DNA of 64,000 nt from UBA12481 sp942493265 (GTDB lineage Bacteria; Bacteroidota; Bacteroidia; Bacteroidales; UBA12481), in contig OW818688.1 of the NCBI GenBank assembly GCA_942493265.1, positions 1,488,001-1,552,000 of the forward strand, read 5' to 3'. The translations under genes and the position numbers were made by a program. This document shows, in pieces, positions 24,267 through 33,238 of the stretch (position 1 is the first letter of the stretch; every line of letters starts with the position of its first letter). The notes beneath the pieces were generated by a model. That model made no database searches, was not told the origin of the DNA, and saw only the letters and a program-made list of their open reading frames with translations.

Positions 24267-26816
24267 ATGAATACCACCTCGATTGAACAGCAGTACCTTG
24301 AACGCAGCGGGTACCTCAACCAAACCGGACGCATCCCCTATATTATAGTAGATAATTTTCCGGAACTCGGATTGCTTACCGCCCTGAGATTCCTGGAATG
24401 GGTACAGGAAAACCCCAACGGCGTAATCAGCCTCCCCACAGGCAAAACCCCCGAGCACTTCATCTACTGGACCAAGTACCTCCTCGCCAATTGGGAAGAT
24501 CGACCTTCAAGCAACCCTCGGAGAAGTGTCATCACTGCTTCAAGTGACCCTCGGAGCGTTGTCATCCCGGCGAAAGCCGGGACCTCGTCGCTTACCGCGA
24601 GTGTCTACTTGGGGAAACCGACGGTTGGCGCACCCACTAAACCCGACCTCTCCTCCCTCACTTTCGTTCAGATGGACGATTTTTACCCCATCGATAAAAA
24701 TCAGGCCAACAGCTTCATTCACTACGTTAAAGAATTTTACATCAAGGGATTAGGTCTGGATATCAACAAGGCCCTCCTGATCGACCCGCCGCCGCCATCC
24801 GATAAAAAGCGTGATCCCGAAGGGGAGGGCAGGGTAGATAACTGGTGCATGGCGTATGAAGATAAGATCCGGGCGCTGGGCGGCATCGGCTTTTTTCTGG
24901 GCGGGATCGGTCCTGATGGACATATTGCCTTCAATATCCGCGGGAGCGACCATCACTCCACCACGCGGCTCACCGAAACGAATTACGAAACCCAGGCGGC
25001 TGCGGCCGGCGATCTGGGGGGTATTGAAATATCAGGCAAGAAAAAGGTGATTACCATAGGATTGGGCACCATCACGTTTAATCCAAACTGTGTGGCTATC
25101 CTGTTTGCGGCCGGTGAAACCAAGGCGCCAATGGTGCGCGATGCCATTGAAAATCTGCCGGATGCAAAATATCCGGGCACGGCGCTGCAGAAATTGCCCA
25201 ATGCCCGATTTTACCTCACCACCGGTGCCGCCTCGCTGCTCACCGATGTGCGGAACCGTTATTATGCCGAAGCGGAGCCCTCTATAGGCAAGTCGATCAG
25301 GGGGTTATTGGAGTACTGCCAGGTGAATAACGTGTACGCCCACAAAATCCCCCTTGCCGCAGGACCTCCCCCTGCCCCCTCCTTAGAAAGGAGGGGGGTA
25401 ATTCAACTGCCGGATGACCTGCAAAGCCCTGCCGATGGTACCACCCCCCTCCTTTCTAAGGAGGGGGCAGGGGGAGGTCCTGCGATCCCAGAAACCCTTA
25501 CCGAGGTAAAATCCCGCCTCAACCACGGAATGCAGCCCCTGACGAACAAGGTGATTCTGCATACCGGTCCGCACCACGACGATATCATGCTGGGCCTGAT
25601 GCCGGTGGTGCACCGACAGTTGCGGGAGACCTCAAACAAGGTGCATTTTGCCGTGCTCACTTCCGGATTTACCGCACTGAGCAACCGGTATCTGATTGAT
25701 GTACTGGAATATACCAAGAGACTGATCTGCAAGGGGGAGATTCAGATGCTGCGGTATCCCGATTTTTTCATGGCGGGATATCTCATCAAGTGGGACAAAG
25801 ACGTGAACCACTATCTGAATAAAGTTGCCGAGCGTGATGAAGATGGCAAGCACAGGGGGTTGAGTCACCGGATTGTGAGATGTTTGGTGAAGATTTACGA
25901 GGTGACTTCGACGGACGAATTGCTGGATAAAATCACTAATGTGGTTGACTATCTGCGTAATTGCTACGATGGCGAAAAGAATACTCCTGATGTGCAGAAA
26001 TTGAAGGGCATGATCCGGGAATTTGAAGAAGAGCTGGTTTGGGCGCATTCGGGTATCCAGGTAAAAGATGTGCATCATTTGCGCCTCGGGTTTTATCAGG
26101 GGGATATCTTCACCGAACAGCCTGAGGCTGAACGTGATGTACAGCCCGTGCTCGACCTCCTCCGCCGCATCCGACCCCAGGTGATTTCCGTCACCATGGA
26201 CCCCGAAGGATCCGGTCCCGATACACATTATAAGGTGTTGCAGACGATTGCGAGGGCGCTGAAGACGTTAAGAGAGGAGGACGTAAAGAATGTAAAGAGT
26301 GTAAAGAGTGTAAAGAATGTGAAGAATGTGAAGAATGTTAAGGAGGTTAAGGGGGTTAAGGGAGTTACGGGAGTGGGGTTGGAGGAGATGAGGATAATGG
26401 GGTATCGCAATGTGTGGTACCGGTATCATCCGGCGGAGGCGAATGTGTACTGGCCGGTTTCGCTAAATGCCATGGCGGTTATGCAGAACAGTTTCAGGCA
26501 ATGTTATCTGAGTCAGGTAGATGCGTCGTTTCCGAGTCCGCAGTTGCAGGGCCCTTTCTGTGATCTTGCCCAGAAGATCTGGGTAGAGCAGTTCCGGGAG
26601 ATCCAGTTGTTGCTGGGCAAGGATTTCTTTTATGAAAATGAGCGGCCCTTGTTGAGGGCCACGCATGGCTTGATTTTCTATAAGGAGCTCACGGTGGATG
26701 AGTTTCTGGTGGAGGCTAATGAGCTGGCGAGGAAGACTGCTCTCAAAGGCCCCTCGTTGAATGAAGCCGGTCCCCGCCTTCGCGGGGATGACAGAGAAGG
26801 GGGCGGGGCGTCATAG
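24267..26816 (+). CDS. NagB-like glucosamine-6-phosphate deaminase with PIG-L domain, four repeat insertions
   Basis: 849 aa from ATG 24267 (MNTTSIEQQY); the frame runs 13 codons further up to a TTG. The N-terminal isomerase/deaminase domain has VISLPTGKTPEHF, QMDDFYPI near 135 and the catalytic GGIGPDGHIAFN near 205. The C-terminal PIG-L-like domain starts at about 415 with HTGPHHDDIMLG. This pairing is the two-domain Bacteroides form of ~660 aa; the ~190 extra residues are repeats: a palindromic unit at residues ~79-110 (SVVIPAKAGTSSLT), a 42-bp inverted repeat (25358-25484), a VKNVKSVK tract (26279-26370) and a repeat-derived tail from 26740. All keep the frame. Confidence 0.85.
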   Translation: MNTTSIEQQYLERSGYLNQTGRIPYIIVDNFPELGLLTALRFLEWVQENPNGVISLPTGKTPEHFIYWTKYLLANWEDRPSSNPRRSVITASSDPRSVVIPAKAGTSSLTASVYLGKPTVGAPTKPDLSSLTFVQMDDFYPIDKNQANSFIHYVKEFYIKGLGLDINKALLIDPPPPSDKKRDPEGEGRVDNWCMAYEDKIRALGGIGFFLGGIGPDGHIAFNIRGSDHHSTTRLTETNYETQAAAAGDLGGIEISGKKKVITIGLGTITFNPNCVAILFAAGETKAPMVRDAIENLPDAKYPGTALQKLPNARFYLTTGAASLLTDVRNRYYAEAEPSIGKSIRGLLEYCQVNNVYAHKIPLAAGPPPAPSLERRGVIQLPDDLQSPADGTTPLLSKEGAGGGPAIPETLTEVKSRLNHGMQPLTNKVILHTGPHHDDIMLGLMPVVHRQLRETSNKVHFAVLTSGFTALSNRYLIDVLEYTKRLICKGEIQMLRYPDFFMAGYLIKWDKDVNHYLNKVAERDEDGKHRGLSHRIVRCLVKIYEVTSTDELLDKITNVVDYLRNCYDGEKNTPDVQKLKGMIREFEEELVWAHSGIQVKDVHHLRLGFYQGDIFTEQPEAERDVQPVLDLLRRIRPQVISVTMDPEGSGPDTHYKVLQTIARALKTLREEDVKNVKSVKSVKNVKNVKNVKEVKGVKGVTGVGLEEMRIMGYRNVWYRYHPAEANVYWPVSLNAMAVMQNSFRQCYLSQVDASFPSPQLQGPFCDLAQKIWVEQFREIQLLLGKDFFYENERPLLRATHGLIFYKELTVDEFLVEANELARKTALKGPSLNEAGPRLRGDDREGGGAS
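24501..24597. repeat. In-frame palindromic unit in the NagB-like gene
   Basis: A half-unit (CCCTCGGAGAAGTGTCATC) and then a full CCCGGCGAAAGCCGGG unit, placed between the first alpha/beta segment and the QMDDFYPI strand of the deaminase domain. Translated as NPRRSVITASSDPRSVVIPA, continuing KAGTS. Confidence 0.92.
25358..25484. repeat. In-frame 42-bp perfect inverted repeat in the NagB-like gene
   Basis: Arms 25358-25399 and 25443-25484 are perfect complements (CGCAGGACCTCCCCCTGCCC at the left end), separated by 43 bp. It encodes a Pro-rich linker (PPPAPSLERRG and TPLLSKEGAGGGP) between the deaminase and PIG-L domains. It is a different family from the GTCATCC palindromes. Confidence 0.93.
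26279..26370. repeat. GTAAAGAATGT-type microsatellite in the NagB-like gene
   Basis: Nine-base units such as GTAAAGAGT and GTGAAGAAT repeat in frame (VKNVKSVKSVKNVKN), grading into GTTAAGGGG units (EVKGVKGV). The same kind of sequence lies between genes at 40508-40660. Confidence 0.88.
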
Positions 26817-26819
26817 CCG

Positions 26820-26922
26820 TCAACCTAAGAGATTTCCAGCCAGATAAAAGAGGGCAGGAAGGCAGAAGGCACAAGACAAAAATTAGTAAAAAGAATTAAG
26901 AAAAAAGTTTAAAGAGCTTCCT
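26820..26922. other. AT- and GGCAGAAGG-rich intergenic sequence
   Basis: Low-complexity stretch (GGGCAGGAAGGCAGAAGGCA, then A-rich). A similar run precedes the related repeat at 41766-41914. No gene seen. Confidence 0.6.
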
Positions 26923-27094
26923 TAACCCACTGTGCCCCATATCAGTTGCCCTGGCATTCATGCCGGGGTTGATGAGCCTCCACACCTCTTTTTAGCCCAA
27001 CCGGCCTTAAGGCTGGTTGGGAGAGTTCTCATTATGGATCTCACTGAACCCCGGCTTGAAAGCCGGGGCAACTGATATGGGGCACAGTGGGTTA
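26923..27094. repeat. 172-bp foldback repeat
   Basis: Terminal arms 26923-26970 and 27047-27094 begin TAACCCACTGTGCCCCATAT and pair over ~46 bp with a few mismatches. The centre holds another hairpin, CCAACCGGCC/GGCTGGTTGG (26998-27020). There is no coding capacity; the layout is MITE-like. A degenerate relative lies at 41845-41914. Confidence 0.85.
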
Positions 27095-27154
27095 TGATGC
27101 TTCAGTAATTGTTCCAAATATAGCTGAACAGGCCCTTACACCTTTTTACACGGC

Positions 27155-27316
27155 ATGACGGCTATGGGCGGGGCTTTCATCGAATCCATCTTGAATGATG
27201 AAGCCAGGATGCTTACTGAAGAGAGCATTTACCTCGAATTCCTTATGAATCCCGATAGCCGTGAAATGGTTACCGGCGAGGAAAAGGCAAATTTTGAGGA
27301 GTGGCTTGCCTTATGA
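27155..27316 (+). CDS. Small putative antitoxin, possibly N-terminally truncated
   Basis: 53 aa (MTAMGGAFIESILNDE to FEEWLAL). The stop overlaps the start of a RelE/ParE-like toxin as ATGA, a typical antitoxin-toxin junction. It is shorter than usual antitoxins and a foldback repeat ends 60 bp upstream, so an N-terminal DNA-binding part may have been lost. No family signature recognised. The second ATG at 27164 is also possible. Confidence 0.5.
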   Translation: MTAMGGAFIESILNDEARMLTEESIYLEFLMNPDSREMVTGEEKANFEEWLAL

Positions 27317-27579
27317 AAGTTGAATATTCGAAACAGTTTGTTAAGGTTGCGTATAAGCTTAAAGGCAAGTATAAAACTTCCCTCCAAAAGATTATAACTG
27401 AAGTAGGGCAGGCCAATGATGTTGCGGAAGTCACAAACTGCATAAAGATGGTCGGGCTCCAAAACTCGTACCGGATAAAGATGGGGGATTACCGCTTGGT
27501 TTTTATTCTCAAAGTTATAGATCAGGTTGCATTTTTCGAACTTCTGCTTTCAAGAGGCGAGGTGTCATCTACCACTTAA
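27313..27579 (+). CDS. RelE/ParE-family toxin with repeat-derived C-terminus
   Basis: 88 aa from ATG 27313 (MKVEYSKQFVKVAYKL). The pattern of a basic N-terminal helix, then KMVGLQNSYRIKMGDYRLVF is the RelE/ParE core. The normal ending is lost: after FELLLSRG the frame runs into a palindromic half-unit (EVSSTT) and stops there at TAA. Toxin activity may therefore be altered. Overlaps the upstream small gene by 4 nt. Confidence 0.75.
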   Translation: MKVEYSKQFVKVAYKLKGKYKTSLQKIITEVGQANDVAEVTNCIKMVGLQNSYRIKMGDYRLVFILKVIDQVAFFELLLSRGEVSSTT

Positions 27580-27786
27580 TGTCCCTCGGAGCGTTGTCAT
27601 CCCCGCGAAGGCGGGGACCGCCCTCCCTACCTCGAATACCCCTCGGAGCGTTGTCATCCCCGCGAAGGCGGGGACCCCGTCACGCTACTCTGAGGCCTTT
27701 GAGAAGTTGAAGCAGAGAATTTCGCGGTTAGGAACGAGGTCCCGGCTTTCGCCGGGATGACAACGCTCCGAGGGTGACTCAGTGGT
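27560..27786. repeat. Palindromic repeat cluster after the toxin gene
   Basis: A half-unit forming the toxin's last codons, a CCCCGCGAAGGCGGGG unit, the 135-bp element at 27640-27774 and a trailing half-unit. It ends 7 bp before the stop of the minus-strand lipoprotein gene. Confidence 0.9.
27640..27774 (+). repeat. 135-bp composite palindromic element, copy 5
   Basis: Same orientation as copy 1. Left palindrome CCCCGCGAAGGCGGGG, right CCCGGCTTTCGCCGGG; outer arms matched (GAGCGTTG / CAACGCTC). Confidence 0.92.
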
Positions 27787-27792
27787 GGTCCC

Positions 27793-30261
27793 CTAATTCC
27801 CTCCCCAGCCCATCTTCTCGCAATCGGCCGGCTCGAGCGGAAAGGTGAGGTCATTTTCCTGTTTTTCCACCAGAAAAATAGAGTCAATCATCACGCCGCC
27901 CAATATCATTCCCACTTCATAGGTCAACCCCAACTCAATCTGAATGGTGAGACTGCCGCTCACAATGTTCATTTCGTGCCAGTCGTCGCCGGGAATGCGG
28001 TAATAACCCTGAACGGTGGGCAGAACCTCGCCTTTGGGACAAACCACTTTCACCAGGAAATGTACCGGCAGCAGCACGGTGGGATTGAGGGTTACCGGCC
28101 AGAATTCGGGCGTATCGGCGGGATCGGGTATATCTATTTTAAAGGGTATGGGGCTGACGAGTGCAGAACTGACGGCCCGCGAGATTTTGAAATACAAGGG
28201 TTCGGCCGGGGTAAACTGATTGATCCGGATGACCGGATCGGAGCGTTTGACAAGATAATCCTGGCTCGTTAACAGCCTGTCGCCCTGACGGGTATAGGTT
28301 AATATCCGGATGGGGATCTCATCGGGGATCAGTCCGGGACTGAAGGTAAACCGGATCATTCCCATGAGCTGGGCATATCCCGGAGTAATACGGAAAGTGG
28401 GTTTCACCGGGGTAGTGCAGGGATTATCCCATAAAAATTCAGCCGGGTCGGAGGTAAACGGCCGGTTGGTGGCGGCTGGTCTGACAACGATCAGCACCGA
28501 AGTATTTTTGGGTACAGTGGATTGTATATCGATGGCGGTGGTCGTCTGGGCCAGACTCACCGCCATTTTTTTGATCAGTCGCCTGTCGGATGCCCGCAGC
28601 AGCTGCATTTCGGCCGGAACCGGTTCGCGTGGCGGGGTGCCGGAGAGAGTGATGTAGGCGGTGGTTTGCGCCAGACAGGTTGATGCATCGAGCGCGAATT
28701 TCCAGAACCCGTTTTCCAGGCAGGGACTATCTTCGCGGATGAATGTCGGGGTGGCCAGGAAATCACCGGCCAGGGTGCTGGGAATCACTCGGATAGTCAC
28801 CGGACGGTTATCGCGCACCATCAGCGAGATATCAGTTGAGAATTGTGCGGAGGTGATGGATATCGATATGGATAACAGCGCACTGCCGGAGGCTGCATCC
28901 AGTACCTGCAGCGTACCCGGAATGGGATAGGCGTTAAAATCTGCAGGAAAAGCTGCTATCACGGTGCCGGAAAGCCGGCATTTCAGCGGGACGAGAGTGA
29001 AAGATCCTGAAAAGTCGGACTGATCGGGCAGTATGGTGAGTGATGCCGGCAATGAGATGAATTCGTAATCGGCATCGGCTGCCTGGAGGGAGAGTGTTAC
29101 GGTGGATTCTGCTGGTACATAAATCTTTAGCGGCATAGAGAGTCCGGAAAACAGCGTGACCGGAATCAGCTGGATCCGTTCGCCGGTTGCAGCATCGGTG
29201 AGGAGGATATTGCCGGGGAAGCTGGGGGCCAGGAAAGGCTTATCGATGGATATGCTGATTTCGCCGGTCACCAGCCGGGCAGGCATCATGGTGCCCGATG
29301 CGAACAGTCCGGTGAGGTGGAGGGGCACGGTGGCGAACCGGGTAGTATCTTCGGTGATAATCTCAGCGTAACCGGCAGATTTCCATAGCTTTTCAACGGC
29401 ATCGAATCGCCACACCGGGATGGAATCGCCGGATGAAAAATCGGAATTGACCGGAAAGCGCCAGTTGATGGGTTTGCCGGGAAGTTGGGTGAGGGTGCCG
29501 GGAGTGGCCGATTGGAGAGTGAGACTGAGGATGCCGGCAGCATTCAGGGTGCCGGGAGTGATGTTCCCGTCTATCAGAAAATTCATGATCCGGCTGCTCC
29601 CGGCATCGGTTTCCGAAATCCGGTTGTAGCGCGTGGTTTTTACGTTGAGGGCGCCGGAAGCCTGCTCGCCGGATGGTCCGGTAAAGAGTGTGCTGTCGCC
29701 AAAATCCAATTCAAAATGGTTGGCGGGGGTGATCATCCGGAATCCCGCAGGCAGCAATCCGCCGATGATTTCTCCGGGTTTTATCTGATAGAATTGGGGT
29801 TTGTTATCTGAATAACCGGTTTTACGCATGCACACCATGCATACCTGAGTGCCTGTTTTGGAGATGGTTATAGAGGCCTGAGTTGGGGCATACCCGGGAG
29901 CCGAAGCGGTGAAATTGAACACCACGCTGTTTCCGGGAACCATTTTATATTTGCCGTACGGATCGAGCGCCACACTGATCATGCCGAGCACGGATTGATG
30001 CGGATTTTCATGCTCGCCGGTTTGGGAAACCACGGCATCGGCATCGCGGCCGCCGATAACGAGGTTCACGGTGGTCCCGTTGGTTTTGCCTATCAGCTCA
30101 CCGGTTTCAGCATCGGCAAACCTGAATGATATAAAGGTTTTGAAAATATTGAGATCGATGGAAATCTTGATTTCCTTTTCGATATCGACCGGTTTGCAGC
30201 CAGTAAAAAGAAAGACAACCAGACAAAATGAGGACAGGACTTTAAGAAACTTAAAAATCAT
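27793..30261 (-). CDS. Large envelope lipoprotein of unknown function
   Basis: 822 aa from ATG 30261. Signal peptide MIFKFLKVLSSFCLVVFLFT ends in a lipobox with the lipidated Cys at residue 22 (FTGCKP). The rest is beta-rich with several carboxypeptidase-regulatory/Ig-like modules (ADAETGELIGKTNGTTVNL, LTDAATGERIQLIPVTL, QVLDAASGSALLSISI). No enzyme motif seen. The start overlaps the end of the upstream Wzi/RemB-like gene by 11 bp, so the two are probably co-transcribed and may act together at the outer membrane. Confidence 0.75.
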   Translation of the reverse strand: MIFKFLKVLSSFCLVVFLFTGCKPVDIEKEIKISIDLNIFKTFISFRFADAETGELIGKTNGTTVNLVIGGRDADAVVSQTGEHENPHQSVLGMISVALDPYGKYKMVPGNSVVFNFTASAPGYAPTQASITISKTGTQVCMVCMRKTGYSDNKPQFYQIKPGEIIGGLLPAGFRMITPANHFELDFGDSTLFTGPSGEQASGALNVKTTRYNRISETDAGSSRIMNFLIDGNITPGTLNAAGILSLTLQSATPGTLTQLPGKPINWRFPVNSDFSSGDSIPVWRFDAVEKLWKSAGYAEIITEDTTRFATVPLHLTGLFASGTMMPARLVTGEISISIDKPFLAPSFPGNILLTDAATGERIQLIPVTLFSGLSMPLKIYVPAESTVTLSLQAADADYEFISLPASLTILPDQSDFSGSFTLVPLKCRLSGTVIAAFPADFNAYPIPGTLQVLDAASGSALLSISISITSAQFSTDISLMVRDNRPVTIRVIPSTLAGDFLATPTFIREDSPCLENGFWKFALDASTCLAQTTAYITLSGTPPREPVPAEMQLLRASDRRLIKKMAVSLAQTTTAIDIQSTVPKNTSVLIVVRPAATNRPFTSDPAEFLWDNPCTTPVKPTFRITPGYAQLMGMIRFTFSPGLIPDEIPIRILTYTRQGDRLLTSQDYLVKRSDPVIRINQFTPAEPLYFKISRAVSSALVSPIPFKIDIPDPADTPEFWPVTLNPTVLLPVHFLVKVVCPKGEVLPTVQGYYRIPGDDWHEMNIVSGSLTIQIELGLTYEVGMILGGVMIDSIFLVEKQENDLTFPLEPADCEKMGWGGN

Positions 30262-31849
30262 AATAGAAATTTCGGAACGAATTGCGGATACCAAAGGTAA
30301 TCCAAAAATCGTGTTTATCCTGAATATCTGTTATTTGGTGGCGGTCGGATACCGATACGAAGAGGTTGAGCAGGCTCGCCGGGTTGATCAGATACGACAG
30401 GGTAACCGTTTTGTAGGTGAGGTTTGTTTCGAGTCCCTGGCCGATCTCATTGCCGAATTCATTCACGTAGGTGGTGTATGGGAGCAGGATATTCTGTCCG
30501 TAATTGAGATTGTTATAATTGGCCCCGAATGTGGCGGTGCTGTAACGGCAATCGAGCATGAAACGGTCCCAGCGCAGCGTGACAAAGTTCACCCACTCGA
30601 TGAAATTCGCTCCCAGTGGATGGGCAAGTGGCTGACTGAAATGGCTGTAGCTCTGTTTAACATTGTAATGCGAGAAGGTATACGGGCGGGCAAAGTTGAG
30701 TTCAGATTGGAAAAAGATTCCGCGAAGCAGAGTGGAGGTGGTTTTCGTACGGGCAAAATCGATGAAGGATTTGGCGCCGATCTGTCCCCCGTACTTATTG
30801 GCCCACCAGCCATCGCGTTCCTTCATGTGCTTCACCGACCATTCATCGATGATGAACTGACCGTACAGGAATGTTTTATCGAGGAACTGGTAGTTGAGTG
30901 CGACACCCATCATGGCATTATCGGGGGAGCCCATGGTCCACTCCACCGGACGGTATAATATGATGGGGTTCAGGTAGTTAATGTCAAATCCGCGGGAGTG
31001 GGTACTATCGCGACCCTGCCAGATGACGGCTTCGAAGAAGGAGAATTCGAGGCGTTTGGTAATCGCGTAACTGAGGTAATGGAAGGCGCCATACTTTTTC
31101 TGGTAGGCACCGCCTTTGGTATCCACGAAGCGGTTATCCTGGAATTCCGACCAGAGGTTCACGTAATGCAGCCGCCATATCCGCGTATCGATCCTGAAAT
31201 AGGGGGCATTGCGGGCATTATCCGAAAGGAGCATCGAGCGGTATCCGTTGCCGAAAAAGTTTCGTCCCGTACCGGCCTCGAAGGTGAAAAAGCGGTTGGC
31301 CTTAAATCGCATCCATCCGGTGGCATATCCGTGGTCGATCGATCCGTCGGTTTTTCTGAAATATCCTTGTCCGGGCACTCCGCCCACCCTGCCCGCAATG
31401 GAATCGAGGTAGGGCGGGAGCTTGGCCTGTGATTCGAAATAGGCCGTATAGAATTCGAATTTTGGCGAGGTGATATTGCCATAGGCCTGCACCCCGCGGG
31501 TGTTTACCCAGGTATTATGTCCGCTCACGGTTTCGCGGCCCAGTTCCGCATCAAAAACCGGATCTGCTGAAATGAAAAAACCTGGTTTCCGGATTGTCAG
31601 GGTTGGTTCATAAAATAGTTTCCTTTTGATCAATTGGGGAACCGGTTTCCATCCTTTTACCCATTTTGCAGCATCATTTGAATCTGGCAGAAAGAAATAG
31701 AGATTGCGTACAGAGGTGTGATTCTGGTAGGCGGAGTCGGCGGAATTAGTGATTCCTGATGTCCGGGTGGATTCATAAGAATAGAGTCCCTGGGCCTGAA
31801 GGTTAGTGCCGGTAAGGAGGAGTGCGGTGAGCAGGATCAGAATTTTCAT
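30251..31849 (-). CDS. Outer-membrane beta-barrel, Wzi/RemB-like
   Basis: 532 aa. Signal peptide MKILILLTALLLTGTNLQAQ followed by a long run of alternating strands with many aromatic residues (FEAGTGRNFFGNGYRSMLLS, YLNPIILYRPVEW, WSEFQDNRF). GRNFFGNGYRSMLLSDNA and the overall size match capsule-assembly Wzi or gliding RemB family barrels; which of the two cannot be settled from sequence alone. Ends with a C-terminal FRNFYYDF, an aromatic-terminated last strand. First gene of a two-gene unit with the lipoprotein, divergent from the WecA-like gene at 32060. Confidence 0.75.
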   Translation of the reverse strand: MKILILLTALLLTGTNLQAQGLYSYESTRTSGITNSADSAYQNHTSVRNLYFFLPDSNDAAKWVKGWKPVPQLIKRKLFYEPTLTIRKPGFFISADPVFDAELGRETVSGHNTWVNTRGVQAYGNITSPKFEFYTAYFESQAKLPPYLDSIAGRVGGVPGQGYFRKTDGSIDHGYATGWMRFKANRFFTFEAGTGRNFFGNGYRSMLLSDNARNAPYFRIDTRIWRLHYVNLWSEFQDNRFVDTKGGAYQKKYGAFHYLSYAITKRLEFSFFEAVIWQGRDSTHSRGFDINYLNPIILYRPVEWTMGSPDNAMMGVALNYQFLDKTFLYGQFIIDEWSVKHMKERDGWWANKYGGQIGAKSFIDFARTKTTSTLLRGIFFQSELNFARPYTFSHYNVKQSYSHFSQPLAHPLGANFIEWVNFVTLRWDRFMLDCRYSTATFGANYNNLNYGQNILLPYTTYVNEFGNEIGQGLETNLTYKTVTLSYLINPASLLNLFVSVSDRHQITDIQDKHDFWITFGIRNSFRNFYYDF

Positions 31850-32059
31850 GGATAGTTATTTGAGGATCGGTGGCCGGCGATAAAGGTAGGAACTTATTTT
31901 GTCACCAAAACCGGATGCAAGCAACGTTAATTTCCCCCTTTAATTATGCAATCTATCCTAAAAATCCAGCGGTTTATCATAAAAATCTAACCGTTCACAC
32001 AATCCCGTTATTAAGTTAAAAACCTGTTCGTAACTTCGGCTTTGCTAAGGATGCCACCT

Positions 32060-33166
32060 ATGAATGTTTTTCCAATCGATTTTCAGATGCTGTTGGGTTT
32101 GTTGACGGCTTTGCTCGTTTCCTGGGTATTGATTCCGCCTGTAATCGGGATCTCCAGGGTGAAGGGGCTCGTTGCCGTTCCAAACGGACGCACCAGCCAT
32201 GAAGGGTCGGTTCCGACAATTGGTGGAGTCGCCATTTTCGCTTCGGTTGTTATTGGATCCGGACTGTTCATGCCGGATACTTACCCGGGTGAATTTCGAT
32301 TTCTGATGCCGGCGTTGGTCATTTTGTTCTTCATCGGTTTGCAGGATGATATGGTTGGAATTGATGCACGGAAAAAACTGGCGGGACAGGTCATCGCCTC
32401 CCTGATCGTGATCATTTTTGGAGGGTTGCGCATGACTACCCTGCACGGGCTATTTGGTTTATATGAGATTAATTATGCAACGAGTGCCATTATCTCCCTG
32501 GTGATATTTGTAGGGTTGATCAATGCATTTAACCTGATGGATGGCATTGATGGCCTCACCAGCGGATTGGGCATTGTAATATCCATTGTATTCGGGATCT
32601 GGCTTTCGATGCTCGGGAAAGAGCATTATGCGGTGATTGCGTTTGCACTGGCCGGCAGTTTGATTGCTTTTTACCGGTTTAATGTATTCAGCAAAAAAAA
32701 CAAGCTGTTTATGGGGGATACCGGATCGATGATCATCGGGTTCATTTTTGCCGTTCTGGTGATCAAACTCCTGTGCTGCACGGTTGAGGCTGATTCTATC
32801 CTGCACATGAAAGCCTTTCCCGTGGTGGCAATCAGTTTAATGATTATTCCGGTATCGGATACCATTCGTGTTATGGCTTTCCGGATGATCAGGGGAAGAT
32901 TTCCATTCTCGGCCGACCGCACCCATTGTCATCATGATTTACTACGCCTGGGATTCACCCATTTTATGGCATCCAACATCATAGTCGCAACCAATCTGGG
33001 CCTGTTTTTACTGGCCCTGATACTGAAGGACCTTTCACCCTTTGTGCTCGGGATCATTATGTTGGCTGCAGGGATCCTGATGTGCAGTATGCCGAAAATC
33101 TGGCTGGTGTTGGTGTTAAAACGGCCGGAAGAGACTGTTGTCCATTATCATACACTTATTGAATAG
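32060..33166 (+). CDS. WecA/TagO-type undecaprenyl-phosphate sugar-1-phosphate transferase, copy 1
   Basis: 368 aa from ATG 32060 (MNVFPIDFQMLL), with AAGG 9-12 bp upstream; ATG 32051 is an alternative. Multi-pass membrane protein that moves a sugar-1-phosphate from a UDP-sugar to undecaprenyl phosphate, starting polysaccharide or O-antigen synthesis. Polyprenyl-phosphate motifs: LQDDMVGIDARKK near 94, NLMDGIDGLTSG near 155, MGDTGSM near 218 and DRTHCHHDLLRLG near 290. A paralog follows directly. Confidence 0.9.
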   Translation: MNVFPIDFQMLLGLLTALLVSWVLIPPVIGISRVKGLVAVPNGRTSHEGSVPTIGGVAIFASVVIGSGLFMPDTYPGEFRFLMPALVILFFIGLQDDMVGIDARKKLAGQVIASLIVIIFGGLRMTTLHGLFGLYEINYATSAIISLVIFVGLINAFNLMDGIDGLTSGLGIVISIVFGIWLSMLGKEHYAVIAFALAGSLIAFYRFNVFSKKNKLFMGDTGSMIIGFIFAVLVIKLLCCTVEADSILHMKAFPVVAISLMIIPVSDTIRVMAFRMIRGRFPFSADRTHCHHDLLRLGFTHFMASNIIVATNLGLFLLALILKDLSPFVLGIIMLAAGILMCSMPKIWLVLVLKRPEETVVHYHTLIE

Positions 33167-33210
33167 AGTAGAAACAGTTATGCATCTGCCCCACAAGGTA
33201 ATTTTTTGCT

Positions 33211-33218
33211 TATCTTTG
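33211..33218 (+). promoter_or_regulatory. -7 promoter box (TATCTTTG)
   Basis: TATCTTTG fits TAnnTTTG and lies between the two WecA-like genes. It implies that translation of the second gene starts downstream of ~33225, which excludes the TTG at 33206. Confidence 0.45.
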
Positions 33219-33238
33219 CTGAACCTAAAGAATTACCC

